Shown: positions 27,351 through 37,089, counted from the stretch's first letter. The stretch: DNA of 64,000 nt from JBBDST01 sp040904765 (GCA_040904765.1 JBBDST010000050.1:21989-85988); one strand, 5' to 3'. The notes: generated from the sequence alone by a model not told the origin. Program-made: numbers and translations.

Positions 27351-28235
27351 CTAGCAGTAGCCTGATGGCAAGGCCAGCGGCGACAGGCAAGTCGGCCACA
27401 GGTGAATGGCGATCATCAAGGGCAATACCGCAACACTGCCATGCGGTAGATGGCTCCGTGCCGCCAGCAGCAACGTCGGGCCGGTCGCGATCGCGGCGAG
27501 ATATCCGCCGGTTAACAAGTCCCCGCGAAACAGTCCGCCCGTCGAAAAAAGGTGAGCCAGCACTACCACAATCACCGGCGCGACAATACTGGCCCGTGTC
27601 ACCGTCGTTCCAAACGGGATGGCACGATCCGTCAGCCACAACAAAAGCATGAGTGTGAGTGCATAGACGAGTGCAAACATGATCGTCGTGCCCGTCGGGC
27701 GCGAGCCCAAGGCTCGCAACAACCCAAACACGAACGTGACGGCAATGGCAATCACCCCGCCGGTGCGGACCAGCTGTTTTAACGGCATGTCGGGCGAACG
27801 CGGATAGGCGTCTTTGGCACGTACCGACAAGAAGGTGATCAGCAAAAACGCGCCGAGCGCAAGCACAACCGTTTCGATCAACCCCAACGCCGATGTGGCC
27901 CGCCCAAACACTGCCTGTGGGGTAGTAAGCACATTTGGCAGCAGCAGGAACGTGACCGCAATCACCCCAACACCGGGGATTAGCAGCGCCGGTTCACGAA
28001 AAATTCCGGCCCCACGCACACCAAACGCTGCCCGGTTGTCACCGCGATGGCGTGCCAGCAGTAACGGCACCAAAGCGGTAACTGCGATCACCCAGATGAC
28101 GTCAAGGAGTCGTCTTGGCGTAACCGCCTGCGGATACCAAGCGAAACTGACAATGAAGGCACGCAGATTTGCGCCGAAGATGACGGTTGCGGCGGCCAGA
28201 ATAACGTCGGTTCGAGCGTCGTCAGATGCAAGCAT
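27351..28235 (-). CDS. Multi-pass membrane protein, unknown
   Basis: A 294 aa protein with about eight to nine predicted membrane helices and no family signature I recognise. It ends in a short Cys-containing tail. No SD is found before the ATG at 28235. It is convergent and adjacent to fxsA with zero bp between, and divergent from the cinA-like gene. Confidence 0.6.
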   Translation of the reverse strand: MLASDDARTDVILAAATVIFGANLRAFIVSFAWYPQAVTPRRLLDVIWVIAVTALVPLLLARHRGDNRAAFGVRGAGIFREPALLIPGVGVIAVTFLLLPNVLTTPQAVFGRATSALGLIETVVLALGAFLLITFLSVRAKDAYPRSPDMPLKQLVRTGGVIAIAVTFVFGLLRALGSRPTGTTIMFALVYALTLMLLLWLTDRAIPFGTTVTRASIVAPVIVVVLAHLFSTGGLFRGDLLTGGYLAAIATGPTLLLAARSHLPHGSVAVLPLMIAIHLWPTCLSPLALPSGYC

Positions 28236-28312
28236 GGGCGCACGCTACCACTCGCAAACAAGTACGCTTCATGGTCGCGCCCACAAATCACCTACACGAT
28301 TAAAGGACGGCG

Positions 28313-29143
28313 ATGCTCCGCGCTTCGATGATCGTCATCGGTGACGAACTGCTGGGCGGATATGTCGCTGACGCAAACTCACCGTGGCTCGCTGAAGTTT
28401 TACGCGACTATGGGGTGCCCTTCGAACGGATTCATGTTGTCGCGGATGACTTTGACGCCATCGATGAGGCATTAACAACCGAACTTTCCCGCCAACGGCC
28501 ACGTCTGATCGTCACCTCTGGAGGAATCGGTTCTACCCCAGATGACATCACCTACACGGCGATTGCTGCAAGCCTTGGCCGTGACGTTGTGCGCAACGAG
28601 ACCATGTCGGCCCGGGTCGAACAGGCGCTTGACTGGAGTCGCGAAAACGGTCTTGAGGTAGACACGGCGTTCGCCGGCCACATGTATCGCATGGCAGAAA
28701 TTCCCGAAGGTGCACGGCTCGTATTTCGGGAAGACGGCTGGCTGCCGGCCGTGCTCGTTGACATGGATGGCGGCTGCGCAGACGATGGTGTCACGCTGGC
28801 GATCTTGCCCGGTGTGCCCCGCGAATTTCGCTCCATCATGACCGAAACCGTCGGCCCCCGCCTGCTGGCAGGGGTCAATCCGCTCCCAACAGTTGTCGAA
28901 ATTCAGCATCGCCTGCCCGAATCGGCGTTAAATGCGGTGTTTTCGCGGCTTATTAGCGCATTTCCCCACGTGAAGCTTGGCAGCTATCCGGGCTATCCGA
29001 TGATTGTGCGGCTGACCGGCTTTGGTGCTGACGTGCATCAAGCCGCAGCGATGGTTGAGATGGAACTTGAAACGCTTATGGCCGGACCGGCCAGCGCGAA
29101 ACTGGAAGCCGCGTGGCAACGTCGCCACGCCAACGATGTGTGA
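28313..29143 (+). CDS. CinA-like molybdopterin-binding domain protein
   Basis: A 276 aa protein equivalent to the N-terminal domain of CinA. The signature GGIGSTPDDITYTAIA and the start VIGDELLGGY are clear. The C-terminal nicotinamide-nucleotide amidase domain of full CinA is missing. In CinA this domain is reported to act as an ADP-ribose pyrophosphatase. AAAGGA precedes the ATG. The stop lies 5 bp before the mca start, so the two genes are coupled. Confidence 0.85.
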   Translation: MLRASMIVIGDELLGGYVADANSPWLAEVLRDYGVPFERIHVVADDFDAIDEALTTELSRQRPRLIVTSGGIGSTPDDITYTAIAASLGRDVVRNETMSARVEQALDWSRENGLEVDTAFAGHMYRMAEIPEGARLVFREDGWLPAVLVDMDGGCADDGVTLAILPGVPREFRSIMTETVGPRLLAGVNPLPTVVEIQHRLPESALNAVFSRLISAFPHVKLGSYPGYPMIVRLTGFGADVHQAAAMVEMELETLMAGPASAKLEAAWQRRHANDV

Positions 29144-29148
29144 GTGTG

Positions 29149-29988
29149 ATGACTGATCTGCCCGCAAAACGCCTGATGTTTTTGCATGCCCATCCTGATG
29201 ATGAAGCATCCAAAGGTGCCGCAACCGCCGCAAAATATGTTGACGACGGGGCACGGGTCACCCTTGTCACGTTTACCGACGGTGCCGCCGGTGACCTGCT
29301 GAATCCAAACGCCACGTTCGGTGACGACCCGGTGGTAGTTGTGCGTAGCCGCGAACTTGCCAAGTCAGTAGCTGCAATCGGCTTTGCCGCAACGTACACG
29401 TTGAACGAACGTGATTCAGGCTGGCATGAAGACCCAGCCGACGTACGTGACGACTCGTTTGCACGGGCCGACATCGACACGGTCGCAGGCAAACTGGCGC
29501 AACTCATCCGTCAAGAACGTCCTCAGGTAGTCGTCACCTACCCCGAAAACGGCGGCTATCCGCATCCCGATCACATCATGACCTATCTGGTGAGCATGCG
29601 GGCACTCGAACTCGCCGAAGCCGCCTCAGACGATGGCGACGGTTGGCGGGTCACCAAGGTGTATGCGGCCACGACGTTCACGTTCGAACGGATCATGGCG
29701 TTACATGCGGTCATTGAGGGCGAGAGTCCGTTTACCGAATGGCTCGAAAAGCGCAGCGATCGAGCATTTGGGCCACCGCCAGATACGCGCATTGACTGTG
29801 CCGACTGGTTTGCCCGCCGCGACCAGGCGCTTTTGGCCCACCAAACCCAGGTCGATCCAGACGGGATCTGGTTTGCGGTGCCACGCGACCGCGAACGCAG
29901 CGCATACCCCTATGAAGGGTTCTATCTGTTGCGCAGTGACGTGTGGGTCGAACCAGACGAGACGTGCCTGTTTGCCGGCATTGGCTAG
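29149..29988 (+). CDS. mca: Mycothiol S-conjugate amidase Mca
   Basis: A 279 aa LmbE-family amidase that cleaves mycothiol S-conjugates for detoxification. The N-terminus MFLHAHPDDEASKGAA is diagnostic for Mca, and the YPHPDH third-ligand motif is at about residue 145. The ATG at 29149 lies 5 bp after the cinA-like stop, without a strong SD, so it is probably translationally coupled. It is good evidence that the host makes mycothiol. Confidence 0.9.
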   Translation: MTDLPAKRLMFLHAHPDDEASKGAATAAKYVDDGARVTLVTFTDGAAGDLLNPNATFGDDPVVVVRSRELAKSVAAIGFAATYTLNERDSGWHEDPADVRDDSFARADIDTVAGKLAQLIRQERPQVVVTYPENGGYPHPDHIMTYLVSMRALELAEAASDDGDGWRVTKVYAATTFTFERIMALHAVIEGESPFTEWLEKRSDRAFGPPPDTRIDCADWFARRDQALLAHQTQVDPDGIWFAVPRDRERSAYPYEGFYLLRSDVWVEPDETCLFAGIG

Positions 29989-30081
29989 GCCGGCATAACT
30001 CCACACTTCACTGTAGGTTGATGCCGTGTCCTGTGAGATGGTCGTCACCGTCTTAAACGTTTGGGGATAAAGGATCAGTTG

Positions 30082-31059
30082 ATGCGTGCAGTTGTGTACC
30101 GGCAACCGGGTGAAGCCAAAACGGTGCTTGAACTGGTGACATTGGACGATCCGACACCGAAAGCCGGCGAAGTTCGTGTCCGCATGGTCGTGTCGGGCGT
30201 AAACCCGACCGACTTTAAGTCACGCAGCCGCACCGACGCGCTGCCGTTTGCTTACCAGATCCCCAACCAAGACGGTGCCGGGGTGATTGATGCAGTCGGT
30301 GAGCAGGTCGATCCGGCACGTGTCGGTGAACGTGTGTGGGTGTATCACGCAGCGTTTAACCGGGCTGATGGTACGGCCGCCGAATACGTGTGTTTGCCTT
30401 CCATCCAGGCGGTACCGCTTGCCGATCATGTGTCGTTTGCTCGCGGGGCAGGGCTTGGTATCCCGTATCTGACCGCGCACTACTGTCTGTTTGCAGGTGG
30501 CCCGGTTGACGGCAAGACGGTGCTTGTCACCGGTGGTGCAGGTGCAGTGGGTAATGCTGCCATTCAGCTTGCGGTAGCGCACGGCGCTCAGGTGATTGCG
30601 ACCGTAAGTTCAGATGAAAAAGCAGAACTGGCACGCCTTGCCGGGGCCCATCACATCGTGAACTATCGGCACGGAGACGTCACTGAAGCGCTGCGGTCCG
30701 CAGCCCCTGACGGCATCGACCGGGTGGTTGAAGTTGCACTAGCGCAAAACTTGGATGCGATCCTACCGGTGTTGAATCCGTTTGCCCAGGTGGTGACCTA
30801 CGCGTCAGACAACGTGCCTGAAGCGCTTTACATCCGGCCGTTGATGGGCGCGCTCGTGACCTTAAAATTCATGCTGGTGTATCACCTGCCACAACCGCTG
30901 CTTGATCAGGGCATCACTGATGTGACGGCACTGTTGAATGCTGGTGTCGTGTCGGTACTGCCCGAACACCATTACCCGTTGGCAGCTACTTGGCAGGCGC
31001 ATGAAGCGGTCGAACAGGCGGCTGTTGGCAAAGTTTTGATCGATATTACTGACGCCTGA
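30082..31059 (+). CDS. Zinc-binding-type quinone oxidoreductase (MDR family)
   Basis: A 325 aa NADPH-dependent oxidoreductase of the MDR superfamily. The N-terminal catalytic domain and Rossmann fold (VTGGAGAVGNAAIQLA) fit NADPH:quinone reductases without structural zinc. AAAGGA precedes the ATG at 30082 with correct spacing; an upstream in-frame start at 30061 has none. The substrate is unknown. Confidence 0.85.
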   Translation: MRAVVYRQPGEAKTVLELVTLDDPTPKAGEVRVRMVVSGVNPTDFKSRSRTDALPFAYQIPNQDGAGVIDAVGEQVDPARVGERVWVYHAAFNRADGTAAEYVCLPSIQAVPLADHVSFARGAGLGIPYLTAHYCLFAGGPVDGKTVLVTGGAGAVGNAAIQLAVAHGAQVIATVSSDEKAELARLAGAHHIVNYRHGDVTEALRSAAPDGIDRVVEVALAQNLDAILPVLNPFAQVVTYASDNVPEALYIRPLMGALVTLKFMLVYHLPQPLLDQGITDVTALLNAGVVSVLPEHHYPLAATWQAHEAVEQAAVGKVLIDITDA

Positions 31060-31188
31060 TCGGCAAAAAAGGGCAGTGAGGCGGCGAACACCCTATGCTG
31101 CGCTCGCTTGCGAGAAAGCCCGTTGGGCGGCGCGTCCTCGCACGTCTGTTTGCGCGCGCCTGTCCTATCAACAGTTAAAGGTGTGGCG

Positions 31189-32541
31189 ATGACGCAGGAT
31201 CTCCTGGACGAGAAAATTGAGCCGCTGTTTGACACGATCATCCGGCGTAACCTCGGTGAAACCGAATTTCATCAGGCGGCCCGAGAAGTCCTTGTCTCGC
31301 TGGGCCCAGTCGTTGCGAAACATCCACAGATGCTTGAACGACGTGTGATCGAACGGCTTTGTGAACCGGAACGCCAAATCATTTTTCGGGTCCCTTGGGT
31401 AGACGACCAAGGGGTCGTACAGATCAACCGCGGATTTCGCGTCGAGTTCAACTCGTCCCTAGGCCCTTACAAGGGCGGGTTACGGTTCCACCCGTCTGTA
31501 AACCTTGGCATCGTCAAATTTTTAGGTTTCGAACAGATTTTTAAAAACGCGTTGACGGGCATGCCGATTGGTGGCGGTAAAGGCGGATCCGACTTTGACC
31601 CGCACGGTCGCAGCGACGACGAAGTCATGCGGTTCTGTCAAAGTTTCATGACCGAGCTGTACCGGCATTTGGGCGAATACACTGACGTGCCGGCCGGCGA
31701 CATCGGTGTTGGCCAACGCGAAATCGGCTACCTGTTCGGCCAGTACAAACGCATCACGAATCGCTACGAGTCTGGTGTCTTGACGGGCAAAGGTGTGGCT
31801 TGGGGTGGCGCGCTGGTCCGTACCGAAGCGACCGGATATGGCACCGCCTTCTTTATAAAAGAGATGCTTGACGTCATCGACACCGAATTTGCTGACCGTA
31901 CCTGTGTCGTATCGGGTTCAGGCAACGTCGCGATCTATGCCATTGAGAAAGCCCAACAGTTTGGGGCACATGTTGTTGCCTGTTCCGACTCGTCAGGTTC
32001 AGTCCACGATCCAGACGGCATCGATCTGGCACTGTTGAAAGACGTGAAAGAAGTAAAACGGCAACGTCTTGTCGAATATGCCCGCCAACGGCCAAACGCA
32101 ACGTTTCGTGAACACGGTGTCGTGTGGGACATTCCGTGCGAACTTGCGATGCCTTGCGCAACCCAGAACGAACTCACCGGCAAAGATGCCAAAACGCTCG
32201 CTGACAACGGTTGCATCGCAGTCGCTGAGGGCGCCAACATGCCAACTACCCCTGAAGGCATTCGCGTGTTTCAGCAGCGCGGCGTGCTGTTTGGTCCCGG
32301 CAAAGCCGCCAACGCCGGCGGGGTTGCCACCAGCGCCCTTGAAATGCAGCAAAATGCGAGCCGCGACAGTTGGACTTTTGCCCGGACTGAAGAACGACTC
32401 GGCCAGATCATGCATGACATCCACAATCTGTGTTACCGCACTGCTGAGGATTACGGTACGCCCGGCGACTACGTGCATGGCGCCAACATTGCCGGTTTTC
32501 GTCGCGTAGCCAACGCCATGCTCGCCTTTGGCGTGGTTTAA
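31189..32541 (+). CDS. gdhA: Glutamate dehydrogenase (NADP type)
   Basis: A 450 aa hexameric-type glutamate dehydrogenase, which reversibly aminates 2-oxoglutarate. The substrate-binding segment GPYKGGLRFHPSV and the GGGKGGSDFDPHG lysine segment are present, and the Rossmann domain contains VSGSGNVAIYA. The length matches the NADP-specific class. AAAGG lies 7 nt before the ATG at 31189. The 3' end overlaps the convergent small membrane gene by 4 bp. Confidence 0.95.
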   Translation: MTQDLLDEKIEPLFDTIIRRNLGETEFHQAAREVLVSLGPVVAKHPQMLERRVIERLCEPERQIIFRVPWVDDQGVVQINRGFRVEFNSSLGPYKGGLRFHPSVNLGIVKFLGFEQIFKNALTGMPIGGGKGGSDFDPHGRSDDEVMRFCQSFMTELYRHLGEYTDVPAGDIGVGQREIGYLFGQYKRITNRYESGVLTGKGVAWGGALVRTEATGYGTAFFIKEMLDVIDTEFADRTCVVSGSGNVAIYAIEKAQQFGAHVVACSDSSGSVHDPDGIDLALLKDVKEVKRQRLVEYARQRPNATFREHGVVWDIPCELAMPCATQNELTGKDAKTLADNGCIAVAEGANMPTTPEGIRVFQQRGVLFGPGKAANAGGVATSALEMQQNASRDSWTFARTEERLGQIMHDIHNLCYRTAEDYGTPGDYVHGANIAGFRRVANAMLAFGVV

Positions 32542-32999
32542 ACGTTAAGACCGGCCAACCCCATCCCCTGGATAGTCAAGACAGTAATCACCGCCGACCA
32601 GCCGATAGTTGCTGCACCGATCCAAACGAACGTGCGCTTGGCCGAAAACCCAAGACCAATCGCAGCGATAGCGGCTAGCTGGGTGCCAATCCCAAGCGGA
32701 CCAAGGATTGCAAGGCCCGGTAAACCAAAACGGCGGGCAACGTTCACGGCACGCCCATCACGTTTACTCACATGAGTTTCACCACGCTGCTGACGGCGTA
32801 GTTGGACACGCCGACGGATCTCGGCACCAAAATAGGTTGCGATAGCGACGGTGATGAGATTGCCGACAACTGCGAGCACGACGACGGCGATCGGTGGCAG
32901 ACCAAAAAGCAGCCCTGCCGGGATCACCGTGACGGCTTCAAGCCAAGGGATAGCACCGCCAAGAAACACCCCAAACAGGCCCAACTGTTCTAGGTTCAC
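32538..32999 (-). CDS. Small multi-drug export-like membrane protein
   Basis: A 153 aa protein with about four hydrophobic segments and a basic central loop (RRRVQLRRQQR). The layout resembles the small multi-drug export family, but the match is by eye. AAGGAG sits upstream of the ATG at 32999. The transport role is unproven. Confidence 0.6.
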   Translation of the reverse strand: MNLEQLGLFGVFLGGAIPWLEAVTVIPAGLLFGLPPIAVVVLAVVGNLITVAIATYFGAEIRRRVQLRRQQRGETHVSKRDGRAVNVARRFGLPGLAILGPLGIGTQLAAIAAIGLGFSAKRTFVWIGAATIGWSAVITVLTIQGMGLAGLNV

Positions 33000-33210
33000 A
33001 GGCCGCTCCTTACCGGAATGCGTTCGTTACGGCGGGGATGCAAACCCCACGCTTTGGTGCCAAGTGGCGCGCATGCTGCAGTCAGCTGGCTGGTTCGCAA
33101 CGAAGGCATGCCGGCGCAGGGTACAGCGGCTAGTTGGCGACGTGCGGCGGTCGGTCGGTCGCCGCCGATACCGCGGTGTATGCCTGTGATTTGTAAAAAA
33201 GGGAGCTGTG

Positions 33211-33663
33211 ATGTCGGTGTCGGTAGGAACCACAATGGCTGATTTGACGGTGCGGCTTGACACCGGTGAACCAACCACATTGTCTCAACTGGCTAACGGA
33301 CAGCGGCTGGTCGTCTTTTTCTACCCGAAAGCGTTTTCGGGCGGCTGCACCGCTCATGCCTGCAACTTTCGGAACCTGTCAGCTGAATTTGAGGCGGCCG
33401 GGGCTGTGCGGGTGGGGGTGAGCTGCGACAAGATCGACACGCAAGCGAAATTTGCCGCGAAGAATAATTTTGATTTTCCGTTGATCGCAGACACCGACGG
33501 GACGGTTGCCAAAGCATTCGGCACGAAACGGATCTGGTCGATTCGCTACGCCCGTCACATCTTTGTGCTTGATGCCCAATTGACCGTGACGCATGTGCTT
33601 CGTGATGAGATTCGCATGCGTCGGCATGCCAACGACGCGTTAGCAGCCCTGAGCGGTAGCTAG
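33211..33663 (+). CDS. bcp: Peroxiredoxin, BCP/PrxQ type
   Basis: A 150 aa thioredoxin-fold peroxidase. The peroxidatic Cys is in FSGGCTAHACNF, with the second Cys five residues later, as in PrxQ/BCP enzymes. It reduces hydroperoxides with thiol donors, likely thioredoxin or mycothiol-linked. GGGAG lies just before the ATG at 33211. Positions 33001-33210 upstream hold no gene. Confidence 0.88.
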   Translation: MSVSVGTTMADLTVRLDTGEPTTLSQLANGQRLVVFFYPKAFSGGCTAHACNFRNLSAEFEAAGAVRVGVSCDKIDTQAKFAAKNNFDFPLIADTDGTVAKAFGTKRIWSIRYARHIFVLDAQLTVTHVLRDEIRMRRHANDALAALSGS

Positions 33664-33853
33664 TTGTTTTACGCGGAGTTTGCTGGGCTGTGATCTGCCA
33701 GTCGACGAAAGGGAATGGCTAGTGCGGCCGCGTGAACAGCTACTGCCCGCGTCGAGCGTCATCCCACGTTTCTTGTTTCTTGTCACAGACCAGCAGCGAT
33801 GGGGGTAAGTCTGGCCCGATACGGCCTTGGCTCGCACGAGCGAACATGACGTG

Positions 33854-34801
33854 TTAGTCGAGCAGAGCCGTGTCACCACCAAGACCGCCGATGATGACCC
33901 GTGCGTTGTAGCGCATCAACGCCTGAAACGACGGCTCATCAGAAAGTTCTGCTGGAAACATATCGTCGGCAAGGCCAGTGATGTAAGTAGCGCCAGTTTC
34001 TTCAGCGATCACGGCCAACACATCGGAAGGAAACTCGGCACTGCCAAACACAGCGACAACCCCAAGCATGTCGATCTGATCGATCAGGTTGCGTACCGCT
34101 AACGCGGACGGGTCGGCATAGTTACGTCCCTGCACAGCAACGGCATAGGTCAGGTCATAGTCGCGGGCAAAATATGTCCAGGCATCATGAAACGTCACGA
34201 GTGCCCGCTGGTTTTGAGGGATCGTCGCCACAGCACCACGAATCGTCTGATCAAGATCGTCAAGCGACGCCAACACCATGTCACTATTGGCCGAATAGAG
34301 GTCGATGCCGGCAGGATCAACCGCGATGAGCGCGTCACGAATCACCGGCACGGCCGCTTGGACGTTGGCCACTGACGTCCAAATATGCGGATTTGGCCCA
34401 AAGTTGCCCCTGCCGTCGTCATGATCGTGAATCAGTTGGGCGCGCGGCAGTGCCTCACCAATCAGCACGATCCGGCTTTCATCTGACATGTTCGCGTTTG
34501 CCAGGTTTAACGCCGCGTCGTTCAACCCTAAACCGACATCCACATACATGTCGGCTTGGCTTAAGCGCAACGCATCACGCGGCCGGGGCGCATACGTGTG
34601 TGCATCACTACCGGAAGGAACCAGCGAACGCACCTCAACGCGTGCACCACCAATCTGTTGCACCAAGTCACTGATCGGATCGAGCATGGCGATGACGGTG
34701 AGTGTGGCGTCACTGCTTGTGTCTGGCGTGTCAGGCGCGGCAACGCAACCGGCTGCCATGACCGTAACGAGCAGTAACGCTGTGGCGTGACGGGCGATCA
34801 T
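33854..34801 (-). CDS. Metal ABC transporter substrate-binding lipoprotein (cluster A-I)
   Basis: A 315 aa surface lipoprotein with lipobox MAAGC and the long helix-connected two-lobe layout of the ZnuA/PsaA family. Likely metal ligands are H in SDAHTYAP, H in NPHIW, H in TFHDAWTY and D in GLADD. A His/Asp loop (HDHDDGRGN) is present as in zinc-binding members. It is the last gene of the uptake operon and its ATG overlaps the permease stop by 4 bp. Zinc or manganese is the probable cargo. Confidence 0.9.
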   Translation of the reverse strand: MIARHATALLLVTVMAAGCVAAPDTPDTSSDATLTVIAMLDPISDLVQQIGGARVEVRSLVPSGSDAHTYAPRPRDALRLSQADMYVDVGLGLNDAALNLANANMSDESRIVLIGEALPRAQLIHDHDDGRGNFGPNPHIWTSVANVQAAVPVIRDALIAVDPAGIDLYSANSDMVLASLDDLDQTIRGAVATIPQNQRALVTFHDAWTYFARDYDLTYAVAVQGRNYADPSALAVRNLIDQIDMLGVVAVFGSAEFPSDVLAVIAEETGATYITGLADDMFPAELSDEPSFQALMRYNARVIIGGLGGDTALLD

Positions 34802-35625
34802 CGGCTGGCCTTCAGCGAGTTGCGCGCACCGGCTACATAAGCCAGCGTGAACAGCACTGTGCCGGCCAACACCACCGCCGGGCCACTTGGAATGTCGAAA
34901 TGAAACGACGCGTACAACCCGATGATCGCAGTGACCGTTCCGGTGGCGACCGCAAGCAGGCTAAAGGACGCAAATCGGCGGGTGACAAGCTGTGCGGTAG
35001 CTGCCGGCAGCACGATCGCAGCGGCAATCAGCAACGCGCCAAGGACCCGTACAGACGCGACGACGACTGCGGCAGTCAACAGGTTGATGGTGAGGATCGT
35101 GGCGTTGACATTCACCCCATGAGCGCGAGCAACATCTTCATCAAACAACGTAAAAATGCCTCGCTTATATCCAACGAACAGGATTGTTACGGTGACGGCC
35201 GAGACGGTGCCCGCCAGCGTCAAGTCGCCTTGGGTGACGCCAAGCAGATTGCCAAACAGCACCGCTTCAAGGTTTATTTGCGAAGGCACAAGTGCCAGTA
35301 CGACAATGCCAAGCGCAAACGCTGCAGTCGTAACAATGCCAATGGCCGCGTCAATATGTACCCCGGCTCGCCGGCTCACCCGATCGATGAGTAAGGCAGC
35401 AGTCACTGTGGCAACGGTGGCGCCGATATACAAATTCACGCCAAACGCCACCCCAATTGCAACCCCGCCAATCACGCTATGGGCCAGGCCATGGCCGATG
35501 TAACTCATGCGCCGTAACGTCACTGGCACGCTCATTGCGCCACACAACGCCCCAATCACGATTCCGGCAACGAGGGCACGTTGAAAAAACTGGTAGCCAA
35601 GCGGGGTGAGCAGAAGTTCACGCAT
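34798..35625 (-). CDS. Metal ABC transporter permease
   Basis: A 275 aa membrane permease of the ZnuB/MntB type with about eight helices. The family segment RRMSYIGHGLAHSVIGGVA is present near residue 40. It overlaps the ATPase stop by 1 bp and the binding-protein start by 4 bp, so all three are translationally coupled. Confidence 0.92.
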   Translation of the reverse strand: MRELLLTPLGYQFFQRALVAGIVIGALCGAMSVPVTLRRMSYIGHGLAHSVIGGVAIGVAFGVNLYIGATVATVTAALLIDRVSRRAGVHIDAAIGIVTTAAFALGIVVLALVPSQINLEAVLFGNLLGVTQGDLTLAGTVSAVTVTILFVGYKRGIFTLFDEDVARAHGVNVNATILTINLLTAAVVVASVRVLGALLIAAAIVLPAATAQLVTRRFASFSLLAVATGTVTAIIGLYASFHFDIPSGPAVVLAGTVLFTLAYVAGARNSLKASR

Positions 35626-36476
35626 TACAGAGCAGTCACATCAGGAGCAACGGGTGTTTGGTGGGCTAACGCCGAGTGAAGTTCGATCCGTTTAGGATCG
35701 ATCACGACTGGCCGGTCGTTGATGTTAAGCACCGTGAGGGTATGTCCAAACGTGCGTTGCAACACATCGACGCTGAGAATCTCGCCCGGTTTGCCATCCG
35801 CCGTGACGGTGCCGTTGACACAGACGATGCGGGGCAGATGTGCGGCAACAAAATTGAGATCGTGGGTGGTGAGAAGCACCGTCAGTCCGTCATGGTGAAG
35901 TTCACCCAACAGTTGCAACATCTCTGCGCGGGTCGCCAAATCAACTCCAGAGGTCGGTTCGTCAAGCAGCAGCACCGAACAGTCGTGAAACAGTGCACGG
36001 GCAACAAACATGCGTTGGCGTTGACCACCCGAAAGTTCACTCACCCGACGATACGCAAGCTCTTTAATGCCCAGACGTTCAAGCAGGCTCGTGGCCCGCA
36101 GCTGTTCGGTGCGACTAAACCACGGCACCTTGCGGCTGTTGGCGGCACCACCGAGCAACACCACCTCTTTTGCGGTGAGGGGAAAACTTGGGTCGATGCG
36201 GTCAAGCTGCGGGACGTACGCAACAGCCGTGTTTCGCGCCGTTTTGTGTCTACGCGGCGTTTCGCCGTTGAGGGTGAAGCGTCCCTCGATCAGATCTGCT
36301 CCGCCAGTAAACAGTTTTAGAAGCGTGGTTTTGCCGGCACCAGAGGGGCCAACGATTCCGACAAATTCGCCTGCCCGAACGTTCAACGTGACGTTTGACA
36401 GTACCGGCATGTGGCCATAACCGATCGTGGCGTGCGTAAGTTCGATCGCCACCATCGGTTGGGCGGATGTGGTCAT
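35625..36476 (-). CDS. Metal ABC transporter ATP-binding protein
   Basis: A 283 aa ABC ATPase of the ZnuC type: Walker A GPSGAGKTTL, signature SELSGGQRQR, Walker B VLLLDEPTSGVD, and the H-loop in TTHDL. It powers the permease encoded downstream. The start overlaps the stop of the upstream secreted protein by 4 bp. Confidence 0.93.
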   Translation of the reverse strand: MTTSAQPMVAIELTHATIGYGHMPVLSNVTLNVRAGEFVGIVGPSGAGKTTLLKLFTGGADLIEGRFTLNGETPRRHKTARNTAVAYVPQLDRIDPSFPLTAKEVVLLGGAANSRKVPWFSRTEQLRATSLLERLGIKELAYRRVSELSGGQRQRMFVARALFHDCSVLLLDEPTSGVDLATRAEMLQLLGELHHDGLTVLLTTHDLNFVAAHLPRIVCVNGTVTADGKPGEILSVDVLQRTFGHTLTVLNINDRPVVIDPKRIELHSALAHQTPVAPDVTAL

Positions 36477-36973
36477 GATGTCTTACGTGACCCGGTAAGG
36501 CGACGGCCGGCAATCATGCCAAGTGCGGCGCCAGCAATGCCGGTTGCGACCGGCAGCAACGGGGTGGCTGTGTTCGTGTCGTTCGTGTCGGCTACATCAC
36601 AGATGGTTGCGATCAGGCGTGCAGACGGGTCAATGTCACCGACAATTCGGTCGACATCCGCGTCGATGAGATCCATGGCGTAACGGGGGGTAACCCAAAT
36701 ATAGGGGGCGGCAGTGCGAGTGGTCACGCTTGCCTCCGGTTGGTCAACATGAAGTTCAGCGTAAGTTACACCGTTGCTTCCCGTCAGTTCCCACAAGATC
36801 ATGTCGGTGCCGACAACGCTGCAGTCAGTGTTGACTTCGCCGTCAAACAGCACCGGATCGGCGTAGTCTGTTACGTCGCGCTCCTGGGTTTGGCTTGTGT
36901 GGGCGAACGCTGCAGTTGTACCAAGCGCGACAAGTGCCACCGCGAGCGTGGCCACGCCGATGAAGTGATTCAT
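36473..36973 (-). CDS. Secreted C-terminally anchored protein in metal-uptake operon
   Basis: A 166 aa protein with a clear N-terminal signal peptide (cleaved after AFA), an extracytoplasmic domain of about 105 residues with two cysteines, and a C-terminal membrane helix with the basic tail RRLTGSRKTS. I recognise no family. As first gene of the operon, with coupled ATPase, permease and binding protein, it is probably an accessory metal-handling or envelope component. Upstream lies the perfect inverted repeat 37063-37089. Confidence 0.65.
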   Translation of the reverse strand: MNHFIGVATLAVALVALGTTAAFAHTSQTQERDVTDYADPVLFDGEVNTDCSVVGTDMILWELTGSNGVTYAELHVDQPEASVTTRTAAPYIWVTPRYAMDLIDADVDRIVGDIDPSARLIATICDVADTNDTNTATPLLPVATGIAGAALGMIAGRRLTGSRKTS

Positions 36974-37062
36974 GATAGGAACTCCTTAATGTGACGCTTA
37001 GGCACAGAACAAGGCGGGTGTGAGGGCAGCGAGGTGAGTGAGCATGACCACTCGACAAAGTA

Positions 37063-37089
37063 CCTTATTGCGAACTATTCGCAATAAGG
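37063..37089. promoter_or_regulatory. Fur-family-like operator between metal operons
   Basis: Perfect inverted repeat CCTTATTGCGAA-CTA-TTCGCAATAAGG (27 bp). It lies 90 bp upstream of the uptake operon and 105 bp upstream of copA. The AT-rich, 7-1-7-like core TGCGAAC-T-ATTCGCA resembles operators of Fur/Zur/Mur-type regulators. The regulator gene is not in the window. Confidence 0.65.

Noticed and set aside
33001..33210. Riboswitch before the peroxiredoxin gene
   Set aside because: The region is GC-rich with a GGCGG/CCGCC stem, but I could not match a cobalamin, M-box or other known riboswitch core.
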